Part shown: in pieces, positions 15,405 through 23,225 of the stretch
Layout: each line of letters opens with the position of its first letter
Numbering within the stretch: position 1 is the first letter of the stretch
NCBI GenBank assembly: GCA_964502145.1
Contig: CAZCVI010000108.1
Span: 1 to 23,383 of the forward strand
Origin: CAZCVI01 sp964502145
GTDB taxonomy: Bacteria; Acidobacteriota; Aminicenantia; UBA2199
Direction: 5' to 3'
DNA: 23,383 nt
Notes under the pieces: generated by a model
Database searches by the model: none
What the model was told of the DNA's origin: nothing
Seen by the model: only the letters and a program-made list of their open reading frames with translations
Position numbers and translations under genes: made by a program

Positions 15405-16055
15405 ATGAAAATACTTACCATTGATTTGCTAAAAAAAGAAGCCAAGAGCTTTTCTGAAAAAGAGAGCTCACACTTAGAATCAACTATTTATGGTTCAACG
15501 GATGGCAAGGCGGTGGGTACCTATCTTGAACATAAGTTTCAATATTATCTAAAAGAAAAATATGATTACGAAAAGGGAAACTCTGCCGCCGGAATTGACT
15601 TCCCCTTACTTGGCGTAGATATCAAAGTTACTAGTATCACTCAGCCACAATCATCCTGTCCGTTCAAATCTGCCCGTCAAAAAGTGTATGGACTTGGCTA
15701 TTCATTACTTGTGTTTGTTTACCACAAAGAAGATGACCAGCAAATACAAAAAGCACGTCTCAACATCCTTCATACTGTTTTTGTAGACGCCAATCGAACA
15801 GCAGACTATCAGCTTACGTCTGCTATTGTCAAAATCATCGAGAACAATGGTAACAAAGATGATTTATTGAGTTTATTTTCAGACAAGAACCTCCCATTAG
15901 ACGATATCTCGGCCAATGGATTAGCGGATGAAATTTTTATAAACAAGCCGATGATAGGTTACTTGACTATTTCCAATGCGTTGCAATGGCGGCTTCAGTA
16001 CACACGTATTATTGATTATGCCAGTAAGATTCCTGGCATCTACCGGATATTTTGA
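15405..16055 (+). CDS. PD-(D/E)XK restriction endonuclease (Type II-like)
   Basis: 216 residues, cytoplasmic. Residues 55-90 hold the likely nuclease core: D65 in AAGIDFPLLG, then D72-I-K74 in VDIKVTS, with E42 upstream as a possible extra acidic ligand. The following stretch QPQSSCPFKSARQKV and a beta strand (YSLLVFVY) continue the fold. I take it as the cleaving partner of the adenine methyltransferase encoded one base downstream. GGAG sits eight bases before the ATG. Its recognition sequence cannot be read from the protein. The pairing makes the call much stronger than the motif alone. Confidence 0.78.
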   Translation: MKILTIDLLKKEAKSFSEKESSHLESTIYGSTDGKAVGTYLEHKFQYYLKEKYDYEKGNSAAGIDFPLLGVDIKVTSITQPQSSCPFKSARQKVYGLGYSLLVFVYHKEDDQQIQKARLNILHTVFVDANRTADYQLTSAIVKIIENNGNKDDLLSLFSDKNLPLDDISANGLADEIFINKPMIGYLTISNALQWRLQYTRIIDYASKIPGIYRIF

Positions 16056-16056
16056 T

Positions 16057-17556
16057 ATGCTAAAAAGCAAAACAATTGTCGAATTCGGCGATTTTCAAAC
16101 GCCACATGTGCTAGCCACCAAAATGGTCGAGATTCTCTCAAGACTGAGCCTGAAACCAGCCATCATTATAGAACCTACTTGCGGTATCGGTGAAATCTTG
16201 TTTAATGCGATTGAGCATTTCAAGCCGGATAAAGCCATTGGCGTGGAAATTAACGCGGAATATACCCGTGTTGCAAAAAATAGAATCAATGGACATAAGA
16301 ACATAGCCATTTTTAACGAAGATATTTTTTCCTTTTTTAAAGGTATCGACGACCAGTTAAGCAGCCACTGCGAATTATTATTTATCGGGAATCCCCCCTG
16401 GGTGACCAATTCTGCACTTGGCGCTATCAGCGGCAGCAATATACCGCATAAGACCAATTATAAAAATTTCAATGGCATTGAGGCAATTACCGGCAAGAGC
16501 AATTTTGATATTGCAGAATATATCCTGATGTGCCTGATCGATAAATACTCGCAAAAAAATGCGGTATTCGCGTTCTTATGCAAGACGATTGTGGCCAGGA
16601 ATTTGCTCAAGTGGGTTTGGCAAAAAAACCTACCCTATGCCACCGCCGGTATTTATCCGATCGACTCCATGAAATATTTTTCAGCCGCAGTGGATGCATG
16701 TTTCTTTATTATTGATTTTAGGATGAAATGCGCTCAACACACATGCGACATTTATGACTCCATAGAAGCCAAAAATGCAATCTCAACCTATGGACTGTTT
16801 GAAGACACGTTGATAAAAGACTTTAAAAGGTTTCAGTCTCATAATTTTTTTGGGAAAAGTGACTATACGTGGCGAAATGGGATAAAACACGATTGCTCAA
16901 AAATAATGGAATTTGATCTTGTTAATGACACCTTAATTAATGGGTTAGGGATTAAGGTAGATATAGAAAGGGATTTAGTGTATCCCCTTCTAAAAAGTTC
17001 AGATTTACAGAAAACAGCCGCTATTCGTAAATATGTACTGGTCACACAGCATTCTGTCGGTGAGGATACCCATTACATAAAAAAGCAATACCCAAAAACA
17101 TGGACGTATTTGGAGGACAATCAAGAATTTTTTAATATGAGAATGAGCTCTATTTATAAAAATAAACCCCCTTTTTCCATTTTTTCAATTGGTAAATACT
17201 CTTTTAGTCCTTTTAAAATAGCCATCTCAGGATTATACAAATCCATTCATTTTGTAAAAATTGGACAACTGGGGGATAAGTCGATTTTGGTAGATGACAC
17301 ATGCAATTTTATTCCCTGCAGTTCCGAACAGGAAGCCGATTTGCTCTTATACTTATTAAATAGTAAGGAAGCCACCAACTTTTTTAACGCAGTAATTTTT
17401 TGGGATTCCAAAAGACCTGTAACAACATCGTTGTTGAATAAACTGTCATTATCAAAACTGGCCAACGTTTTAAATATTTCAAGTCAATACCATGCCTTTA
17501 TGAGTAGCAACACGAATACAAACCACATCGATTCAAATCAACGCTCACTGTTCTGA
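16057..17556 (+). CDS. N6-adenine DNA methyltransferase of the RM pair
   Basis: 499 residues from the ATG at 16057, one base after the endonuclease stop (TGA T ATG). The longer frame from 15976 overlaps the endonuclease and lacks the expected N-terminus. Motif X-like GDFQTP (11-16), motif I EPTCGIGE (39-46), motif II GVEIN (62-66), motif III NEDI (87-90) and catalytic motif IV NPPW (112-115) occur in the gamma-class order used by N6-adenine enzymes. The C-terminal third (SIGKYSFSPFKIAISGLYKS, then LLYLLNS) resembles the target-recognition region of Eco57I-type methylases. It protects host DNA from the endonuclease. There is no strong ribosome binding site, so translation probably depends on the upstream gene. 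Its last codons overlap the truncated gene on the other strand. Confidence 0.88.
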   Translation: MLKSKTIVEFGDFQTPHVLATKMVEILSRLSLKPAIIIEPTCGIGEILFNAIEHFKPDKAIGVEINAEYTRVAKNRINGHKNIAIFNEDIFSFFKGIDDQLSSHCELLFIGNPPWVTNSALGAISGSNIPHKTNYKNFNGIEAITGKSNFDIAEYILMCLIDKYSQKNAVFAFLCKTIVARNLLKWVWQKNLPYATAGIYPIDSMKYFSAAVDACFFIIDFRMKCAQHTCDIYDSIEAKNAISTYGLFEDTLIKDFKRFQSHNFFGKSDYTWRNGIKHDCSKIMEFDLVNDTLINGLGIKVDIERDLVYPLLKSSDLQKTAAIRKYVLVTQHSVGEDTHYIKKQYPKTWTYLEDNQEFFNMRMSSIYKNKPPFSIFSIGKYSFSPFKIAISGLYKSIHFVKIGQLGDKSILVDDTCNFIPCSSEQEADLLLYLLNSKEATNFFNAVIFWDSKRPVTTSLLNKLSLSKLANVLNISSQYHAFMSSNTNTNHIDSNQRSLF

Positions 17557-17750
17557 AAGGCATTCACCACCAGCACAGCGATACCCGGTTTATTGGCAGA
17601 ATATTTACCGCTCAAAAACGCATCAATCTTCTTGACCATTTCCGCTCGCGATCGTGGAGCCGCCGTTAGACACCCGTTAAAACCAGTACAAACCAGACAT
17701 AGAACAAATATTATCAGCACACGCCATACCCTATACCTAATTTTGTTCAT
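17538..17750 (-). pseudogene. N-terminal remnant of a serine beta-lactamase-family gene
   Basis: The frame is 70 codons. It has a good ribosome binding site (GGAGG six bases before ATG at 17750) and a signal peptide with a possible lipobox (GFNGC). The stretch MVKKIDAFLSGKYSANKPGI then leads into AVLVV, which is the usual opening of class C beta-lactamase-like serine hydrolases. After AVLVV the expected continuation (D/N-G-K, then the F-x-x-G-Y-G turn) is replaced by NAFQNSER, which is antisense to the end of the methyltransferase gene. The SxxK, YxN and KTG-type motifs are all missing. The break falls between about 17556 and 17571, so arrival of the RM locus probably destroyed this gene. A -10-like TATTAT lies just upstream, so the stub may still be transcribed. 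Confidence 0.7.
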
Positions 17751-17860
17751 ACGTAACCTCCAATTGTTATAATACGGAATCTGGAAAAAGATAGTTCCTC
17801 GCCCAAGCGAAACTTTTTCCCCCTCGTTTACGTCTTAATAAGATTATAAGCGAAAACCAA

Positions 17861-18724
17861 ATGAGAAAAATTGGATTACTAGTTTCTATAACACTACACG
17901 TATGCTTGATTTACTGGTTCTTCACCACGCCCATTCCCAGCGGCAATCTTCAAATCAAAGAAAAGGTGATCACTGTTATCCCCATCGCCCCAGGCAGTAT
18001 CGTGTTATACGATACCACTCTAACGAGGAAAATAAAAAATAAAACCAGTTTTAAAACATCAGGCACGCCTTCTGTCCCCACTACCCCTGGCACCGAAACA
18101 ACCACCCGAACCGATTTAGGTAAAGAGAGAGTTTTCCCTGAATTTTCCCTCGGCCCATCCACCGCTCAATCGCCATCACCCTTGTTGCAATATAAATCCG
18201 ATTTTCTTCTGGGTGAAAATAAGGAGAAACAGCTTCCCCATCCTTTTGGCAAACTTCCAACTGAGCAAGAAATAGATTTTCGCCAATATCTCTCCAGTTC
18301 TGCCCATCCCTATGGCCATCCCTCTTTAGGGATGGATTTACCTGGAGGTTCCGGGCGGAATAACACTTCCAAAGAGGATGAATCATACAAACAAAAAACC
18401 GGGCGCATTGATTTTGACGTGTCTGGCTTGGATTTGAAACCGTGGGTCAAGCAGGTGATCAATAAAATCCAGTTGAACTGGCAAATCTCGCCCGGTTTGT
18501 TGGGTTATGCCAATGCCTCCTTAACCGTGGGCATAAAAATAACCATAGAAAAATCCGGTTCCCTTTCTAACGCTGAAATCGGGCAATCCTCCCTCGTGGA
18601 AGCAATTGATCATGCTGCCTTAGCCGCGCTAAAGATGAGTGCGCCATTCCCTGGTTTACCCGCTGAATTCCCCGAAAAAAATCTGGTGGCCTATCTCCGT
18701 TTTAATGTAAATAATAATGACTGA
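17861..18724 (+). CDS. TonB-family energy transducer-like protein
   Basis: 287 residues. A short cytoplasmic start and a single TM helix (GLLVSITLHVCLIYWFF, about 4-20) resemble the SxxxH helix of TonB. A Pro/Ser/Thr-rich periplasmic spacer follows (about 60-185). The C-terminal TonB-type domain (about 190-285) includes WVKQVINKIQLNW, a beta-strand VGIKITIEKSGSL, and AIDHAALAALKMSAPFPGLP. TonB proteins carry proton-motive energy to outer-membrane transporters, but stand-alone members have varied roles. No ExbB/ExbD genes are nearby. TATAAG at 17845-17850 lies only ten bases before the ATG and no Shine-Dalgarno is visible, so initiation may be nearly leaderless. The next gene overlaps by 8 bp. 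Confidence 0.82.
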   Translation: MRKIGLLVSITLHVCLIYWFFTTPIPSGNLQIKEKVITVIPIAPGSIVLYDTTLTRKIKNKTSFKTSGTPSVPTTPGTETTTRTDLGKERVFPEFSLGPSTAQSPSPLLQYKSDFLLGENKEKQLPHPFGKLPTEQEIDFRQYLSSSAHPYGHPSLGMDLPGGSGRNNTSKEDESYKQKTGRIDFDVSGLDLKPWVKQVINKIQLNWQISPGLLGYANASLTVGIKITIEKSGSLSNAEIGQSSLVEAIDHAALAALKMSAPFPGLPAEFPEKNLVAYLRFNVNNND

Positions 18725-19538
18725 ACCGCGAAAATTAAAATTAATTCACCCGCAACAGCACCCCATGTTCCTGTGCTGGTTGTTCATTATCTGTAGTCTT
18801 TCCGTGTGGGCACAAGAGAGCAAAGAAATACCCATGATTACCGAGATGGGATTGGCAAGGGGGCAATTTTCCGATCATTCTGCCACACCTACAGCATTGT
18901 GGTTTGACCTGTTGATTTCAGCCGATGCGTTTTATCAAATTACTTATAATAAAATTCCCCTCATCTCCGGGTACATGAAAAAAGGGGACAATCGGATTAC
19001 TATTCCCTCTGCATTTATGTTGGAGGCATCTGGCACGTATATAATAAATATAGAGACCTCTACCCAGTTTTATCGTTTTAGGTATGAGATCATCCTTGTG
19101 ACTGACATCCAGGTGCAACCGCCTCCTGGTACTCCCCAGTCCGGTTCATTAAATTCCCTTTTCTCCACCACCGCCAGTTCTCCCATTCAATATGATTTAG
19201 AAATGTATATTCGTGGTAATTTGGCGGGGAAAAGCCGCAAAAAAATCTATTCCGGTCTCTCTGAAAGTATGAGAAAAGCCTTGCATAAAACCATATTTGA
19301 GAGTAGAAGGGACCCCAGAAATCCCAATCACTCCTCTGTTCTTTCCATGCCCAATCAAAGTCTTTCCATTGTGGGAATCCCCGCGTTGATTTACAAACTG
19401 GTAAAAGGAAAACCGCATCCCTTCACTCCCAAGGCCCGCTTTTTGGAAGCAGAGTTTATAAAAAAGCAAGCCGATGCGCCGGATAAAAAGGTAAAAGCCA
19501 CTTTATCAATGACTTACAGAATTTTGGGTGAGAAATAA
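18717..19538 (+). CDS. Exported protein of unknown function, cotranslated with the TonB-like gene
   Basis: 273 residues. The first ATG (18717) overlaps the end of the TonB-like gene by 8 bp. An alternative ATG at 18765 would start directly at the signal peptide (MFLCWLFIICSLSVWAQ). Neither has a clear ribosome binding site, so coupled translation from the first is favoured. The mature protein has a beta-rich first half (ITYNKIPLISGYMKKGDNRI, then GTYIINIETSTQFYRFRYEI), a Pro/Ser linker near 135-150 and a basic C-terminal part. I do not recognise a family. The tight linkage suggests a periplasmic partner of the TonB-like protein. Confidence 0.7.
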   Translation: MTEPRKLKLIHPQQHPMFLCWLFIICSLSVWAQESKEIPMITEMGLARGQFSDHSATPTALWFDLLISADAFYQITYNKIPLISGYMKKGDNRITIPSAFMLEASGTYIINIETSTQFYRFRYEIILVTDIQVQPPPGTPQSGSLNSLFSTTASSPIQYDLEMYIRGNLAGKSRKKIYSGLSESMRKALHKTIFESRRDPRNPNHSSVLSMPNQSLSIVGIPALIYKLVKGKPHPFTPKARFLEAEFIKKQADAPDKKVKATLSMTYRILGEK

Positions 19539-19542
19539 AAGA

Positions 19543-19651
19543 AAAAGATTTGCCCACGAATTTCACGAATGATCACGAATTTACTCAAAAAAAGATATTA
19601 TAATTCTGTTAATTCGTGATCATTCGTGAAATTCGTGGGGGTCTTTTTTTT
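19543..19651. terminator. Large perfect inverted repeat of CACGAAT heptamers, terminator-like
   Basis: Arms of 29 bp (19553-19581 and 19611-19639) are perfect reverse complements around a 29-nt loop. Each arm contains three direct CACGAAT heptamers at 9- and 10-bp spacing. Outside the arms, AAAAAGA on the left faces TCTTTTTTTT on the right, so it could act as a rho-independent terminator in either direction. It directly follows the TonB-like operon. Confidence 0.8.
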
Positions 19652-19671
19652 CCTTCCTTTCGTGGATGCAA

Positions 19672-19700
19672 TTGCTATTTGATTCATTTTGTGGTATTAC
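19672..19700 (+). promoter_or_regulatory. Candidate promoter of the DUF262 gene
   Basis: TTGCTA (19672-19677), a 17-nt spacer and TATTAC (19695-19700), each 4 of 6 to consensus, 37 bp ahead of the ATG at 19737. Confidence 0.4.
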
Positions 19701-19736
19701 TGTAACTGGTAGAAAAAACGGAAAAGAAGGTGTTCT

Positions 19737-21425
19737 ATGGCAGATATAGCATTAAAAACCGCAATCAGCACCTATGACGAGTTGATCGCAAACGGACGGA
19801 CGTATCATGTCCCACCTTATCAGCGCGACTATTCATGGGATATCGAAGAGTGGGAAGATTTATGGCTGGATATTCTGGGATTGGAAACCGAATCGTATCA
19901 TTTTATGGGATAATTGGTCTTTCAGGTGGAAGATGGAAAGAAATACCACATCATTGATGGCCAACAACGACTGACGACTCTCAGTATTATTGCAGCCACT
20001 GTGATCAAAATCTTGGATGGGTGGATCCAGGAAAAAATCGAACCGAGCCAAAATGAGGAGCGAAAAGAACGTATAAGGTCGCAGTTTCTTGGCTATAAGA
20101 GTCCTTCCGCAATTATGCCGTCCAGTAAATTCTTTCTGAATAAGAACAACAATGACTTCTATCAAAGTCATATCCTGCGCATGAGAGAACCCGTTAATTA
20201 CCCAAATCTTAAACCTTCCCAAAACTTGATTTGGCAAGCCTTTGAATATTTTTATGCCCATATTGGCGACCTTTTTAATAGAGATAAAAGTGGTACGGCC
20301 ATCGAGACTTTTTTAACCCGTACCATTGCTGATCGTCTGGTTTTTACCACTATTCAAGTCACCGATGATCTCAATGCGTATAAAGTGTTTGAGACATTAA
20401 ATGCCCGTGGTGTTCGCCTTTCCAGCACCGATTTGTTGAAGAACTACCTGTTTTCTGTTTTTCCCATGGGCAACCAGTTTGATGTGGCAGAAGCAGAGAA
20501 TTTATGGCAGAACATTCATAATAACTTAGGAGCAACAGAGTTTCCCATATTTTTATGGCATTATTGGAATGCTTATAATGATTCTGCGAGACAAGCTCAT
20601 TTATTTAGAGCCATCAAAAAAACTATCGTTTCATTTGAGGATGTATTTAAGCTTCTTGAACGGTTGGAGAAACTGTCTCTGGTCTATGCCGCTTTCTCCA
20701 ATCCAGACGATGAGAGGTGGAATAAAGAGCAGCGGAAAATTTTCGCGGCTCTTATCTTGTTTAACGTGACCCAGTGTTATTCTCTATTGCTTGCTGCACA
20801 CGAGAAATTCACGGCCAGGGAATTCACGCGGTTATTAAAGGACTGTTTTGTCATAACCTTCAGGCATAACATCATTACCGGCCTGAATCCAAATATCACG
20901 GAAAGGGCTTTCGAGAAAACAGCCAAGGCGATCACCGACAATCAGGTAAGAAAAGCCAGTGAGGCATTTAAGTTTCTCAAAGAGGTGTATGTCAGCGATG
21001 AAGATTTCATCAATGCCTTTTCCACGCTCAAAATGAGTACCAAGCAGCATAACAAGTGGGTCCGCTATATCTTGTATGCCCTGGAAAACCATCTATCAGA
21101 GAAAGATTATGATTACGAAACCGGGAAAGCAACGATCGAACATATCTTGCCGGAGAATCCCGAACCGTATTGGAGGGAGTTTTTCTCTGCCCAGAATCAG
21201 GAGTATTTCATGTATTGGCTGGGTAATTATACCTTGCTGGAAGAAAAGAAGAACCGCGACTGCGGTTCCCGGCCCTATGATCAAAAAGTGGAAGAGTACA
21301 AGAGCAGTAGTTATCAGTTGACCAACGACAAGAGTATTTACCCTGAATGGACCCCCAGCATATTGCGTAAACGCCAGGATGGTTTGGCAGTAATCGCGGC
21401 CACGGTTTGGAAATGCGGGTATTAA
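19737..21425 (+). pseudogene. GmrSD-like DUF262/DUF1524 protein split by an in-frame stop
   Basis: The reading frame begins at ATG 19737 with AGAAGG upstream. It runs MADIALKTAISTYDELIANG..., a normal DUF262 opening with VPPYQRDYSW, to HFMG. It then hits TAA at codon 59 (19911-19913) and continues in the same frame with LVFQ to 21425. The full 562-codon span has DGQQR (75-79), the DUF262 nucleotide-binding/nuclease signature, LNARGVRLSSTDLLKNY, and a C-terminal DUF1524 part with the HNH-type H469 in EHILPE and LGNYTLLE. Fused proteins of this kind are Type IV, modification-dependent restriction enzymes (GmrSD/BrxU relatives). One base change restores Tyr or Ser at codon 59, so this is a recent nonsense mutation, a sequencing error, or readthrough. 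Domains on both sides are otherwise intact. Confidence 0.85.
19914..21425 (+). CDS. Downstream open part of the split DUF262/DUF1524 gene
   Basis: From the TTG right after the stop, 503 codons remain open and keep DGQQRLTTLS and the whole DUF1524 region. Restart at TTG has no proper ribosome binding site and would lose the conserved first ~59 residues (YQRDYSW). I regard it as the 3' portion of the interrupted gene and doubt that it is an independent gene. Confidence 0.45.
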   Translation: MVFQVEDGKKYHIIDGQQRLTTLSIIAATVIKILDGWIQEKIEPSQNEERKERIRSQFLGYKSPSAIMPSSKFFLNKNNNDFYQSHILRMREPVNYPNLKPSQNLIWQAFEYFYAHIGDLFNRDKSGTAIETFLTRTIADRLVFTTIQVTDDLNAYKVFETLNARGVRLSSTDLLKNYLFSVFPMGNQFDVAEAENLWQNIHNNLGATEFPIFLWHYWNAYNDSARQAHLFRAIKKTIVSFEDVFKLLERLEKLSLVYAAFSNPDDERWNKEQRKIFAALILFNVTQCYSLLLAAHEKFTAREFTRLLKDCFVITFRHNIITGLNPNITERAFEKTAKAITDNQVRKASEAFKFLKEVYVSDEDFINAFSTLKMSTKQHNKWVRYILYALENHLSEKDYDYETGKATIEHILPENPEPYWREFFSAQNQEYFMYWLGNYTLLEEKKNRDCGSRPYDQKVEEYKSSSYQLTNDKSIYPEWTPSILRKRQDGLAVIAATVWKCGY

Positions 21426-21504
21426 AAAAAATTAATCAAAAAACTGTGTAATGGCTTCAGGCTGCCAAACAAAAACACAATGAAGAATGGACTGGTGAAT
21501 TGAA

Positions 21505-22494
21505 ATGTCTCTAACTGATAAAGACGAATTAAATGATCTTATTTGGGGAGATTCGGAACCCTTGGATAAAAAAGGGCGAATTTTCTTATACGGAATAAAA
21601 GATAGAGTTAATGAAAGTCTTGATTATCTTAAATCGAAATATTCAAAAATAACAGATTTAAACCTTGCCATTAAATTCATTACATATTATCACTCTGAAG
21701 CTGTAATGGCTGATATTGAAGGATTAAGTAGAATCGGATATTTTCCAGCGACTGAAGTTGAGATGGAATTTGACCATTCTATTAAACATGCCTTAATAGG
21801 TTCATACAAATCAGCATTTTCAGATTTAAGAAGAGCAATAGAATTGACATTAATTTCTGTTTTTTTAACATCTGATCAATGCGACCGGAAAAAAGCTATC
21901 GACTGGGTTTTTTCAAGAAGTGACACTCCTCAGTTTTCAAGATCTCTTGAGAAATTGATTAAAATTGGACGATATAAGGATTTAAATGATCACCATAACT
22001 GGAAGGATAATCTACAACACTTGTATTGGGAGCTTTCAGATTATTGCCACACTAAAGGGCAATTGAAGAGTTATCGAGAATTGAATAATCCACGGTTTTT
22101 TGCTGGAGGCAGTCAATTCCCTTCGATCAATTTTGAAACATTGGAAGTATTTAGTGATTTGTATATAAAAACAGTTGGCGAGATTGTTGTTATGCAGGCA
22201 TTGTGTAATCCAATGATTTTAGTTGGAGTATCTTTCGATAAGAAATTTGGATTAAATGGTCCAGCGTCTGGTTTTTTTGATGATAGTCAGGCAGAATTAG
22301 TACACATGTTAATCCCTCAAACTTATAAAAATTTTTTTACCGACATGGCAAAAAATGACCAAGATATTAAAAATGTTATTGAGTACTTTGATTCTCTACC
22401 TGATTTAACAAAAGAGGAATTTGAAAAACAAGTTAAGGATTTTGAAGAAGAAAATAAAATAAACCAAGAACCATTTTGTAATAGTGAAGTTTAA
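21505..22494 (+). CDS. AT-rich helical protein, faintly HEPN/DUF5677-like
   Basis: 329 residues, cytoplasmic, nearly all helical. GGTGA lies seven bases before the ATG. No family is certain. SAFSDLRRAIELTLISVFL followed later by YWELSDYCHTKG resembles the R..E helix and 'Y..LS.Y.H' helix of DUF5677/HEPN-like proteins often found in abortive-infection settings, but the match is by eye. The C-terminus (PDLTKEEFEKQVKDFEEENK) is a charged helix. The gene is visibly more AT-rich than its neighbours (one 60-bp line counted at about 32% GC), which suggests recent transfer. It lies 79 bp after a Type IV-like restriction gene. Confidence 0.6.
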   Translation: MSLTDKDELNDLIWGDSEPLDKKGRIFLYGIKDRVNESLDYLKSKYSKITDLNLAIKFITYYHSEAVMADIEGLSRIGYFPATEVEMEFDHSIKHALIGSYKSAFSDLRRAIELTLISVFLTSDQCDRKKAIDWVFSRSDTPQFSRSLEKLIKIGRYKDLNDHHNWKDNLQHLYWELSDYCHTKGQLKSYRELNNPRFFAGGSQFPSINFETLEVFSDLYIKTVGEIVVMQALCNPMILVGVSFDKKFGLNGPASGFFDDSQAELVHMLIPQTYKNFFTDMAKNDQDIKNVIEYFDSLPDLTKEEFEKQVKDFEEENKINQEPFCNSEV

Positions 22495-22742
22495 AATGAG
22501 AACGGTGTGTCTGATTCAAAATGGTTTTCGAAAAAAGGAAACATCAAAAAATTTTAAATATGGAAAATTTTGCATTAATATATTACCTTTAAAAAAACTT
22601 TCTTTTATCTTTTCTTATCCCAATCCCCCTTCATGTTTGGTAACATCGACTGGCTGGCCGATGACTCCCATGAGAACCATGCACCAGGGATTCAATAACT
22701 TTCAAAACCCATAAAGTATCCAGAAAATAATTCATCAAATAT
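22495..22742. other. Intergenic gap between convergent genes
   Basis: AT-rich, with no clear terminator. A short frame beginning at the ATG at 22633 (MFGNIDWLADDSHENHAPGI) looks protein-like but stops after about 21 codons and has no ribosome binding site. It may be the remnant of an older gene. Confidence 0.3.
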
Positions 22743-23225
22743 TTAAATACCTTCAGCGTAATTATACTCTACTGGCAACAGGCCCCGTTCAATAAAAAAT
22801 CGATAAGACCAACTATCTATATCCACATCCTTGCTTTTCTTAAACTTGTTTAACTCCTCTAACCGATCATCTGGCTTGCCATTATCATTCAACCGGAAAA
22901 GTTTTATGGTTATCTCCGCCTGTTCCTGCTCTTCATCGGACGCATAGGGGTTGGGGATTAATTCCCCGGTGAACCAGTCGATATCAAAAAAGCGATCAAA
23001 GCTGTAAGTCTCTTCATCTGGCTTCAATAATCGTTCATGAAATGAATCCCCCTTTTCCTGGCACAGACCACAAGCCAAAAACAAATTCTCCCATTTATAG
23101 GCTTCCAAGGGGAACTTCTGTTTGGGCTTAAAATGCTCAATGGTAGACTTTAACCGCCGCCCCATCGGATACGCATCGCAAAAGGAACAATGATCCCGCG
23201 TCAGCGCGGCTAAATGCTGTTCCAA
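22743..23225 (-). CDS. HNH endonuclease, TIGR02646/PtuB-like
   Basis: 160 residues if started at the TTG at 23225. The HNH/zinc core is plain: C13-x-x-C16, IEHFKPK (E30, H31), N47 in WENLFL, C52-x-x-C55, then EKGD. This layout is typical of HNH nucleases of the TIGR02646 type, which act as effectors in Septu (PtuB) and retron defence systems beside an AAA ATPase. The frame stays open for 38 conserved-looking codons upstream (see 23226-23383), so the TTG start cuts off real N-terminal sequence. If a partner ATPase exists it should lie upstream, beyond the right edge. Nuclease family call strong, system assignment tentative. Confidence 0.75.
   Translation of the reverse strand: MEQHLAALTRDHCSFCDAYPMGRRLKSTIEHFKPKQKFPLEAYKWENLFLACGLCQEKGDSFHERLLKPDEETYSFDRFFDIDWFTGELIPNPYASDEEQEQAEITIKLFRLNDNGKPDDRLEELNKFKKSKDVDIDSWSYRFFIERGLLPVEYNYAEGI

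Noticed and set aside
22484..22714. 76-codon plus-strand frame after the AT-rich gene
   Set aside because: It overlaps the end of that gene, has no ribosome binding site and has no recognisable protein pattern.
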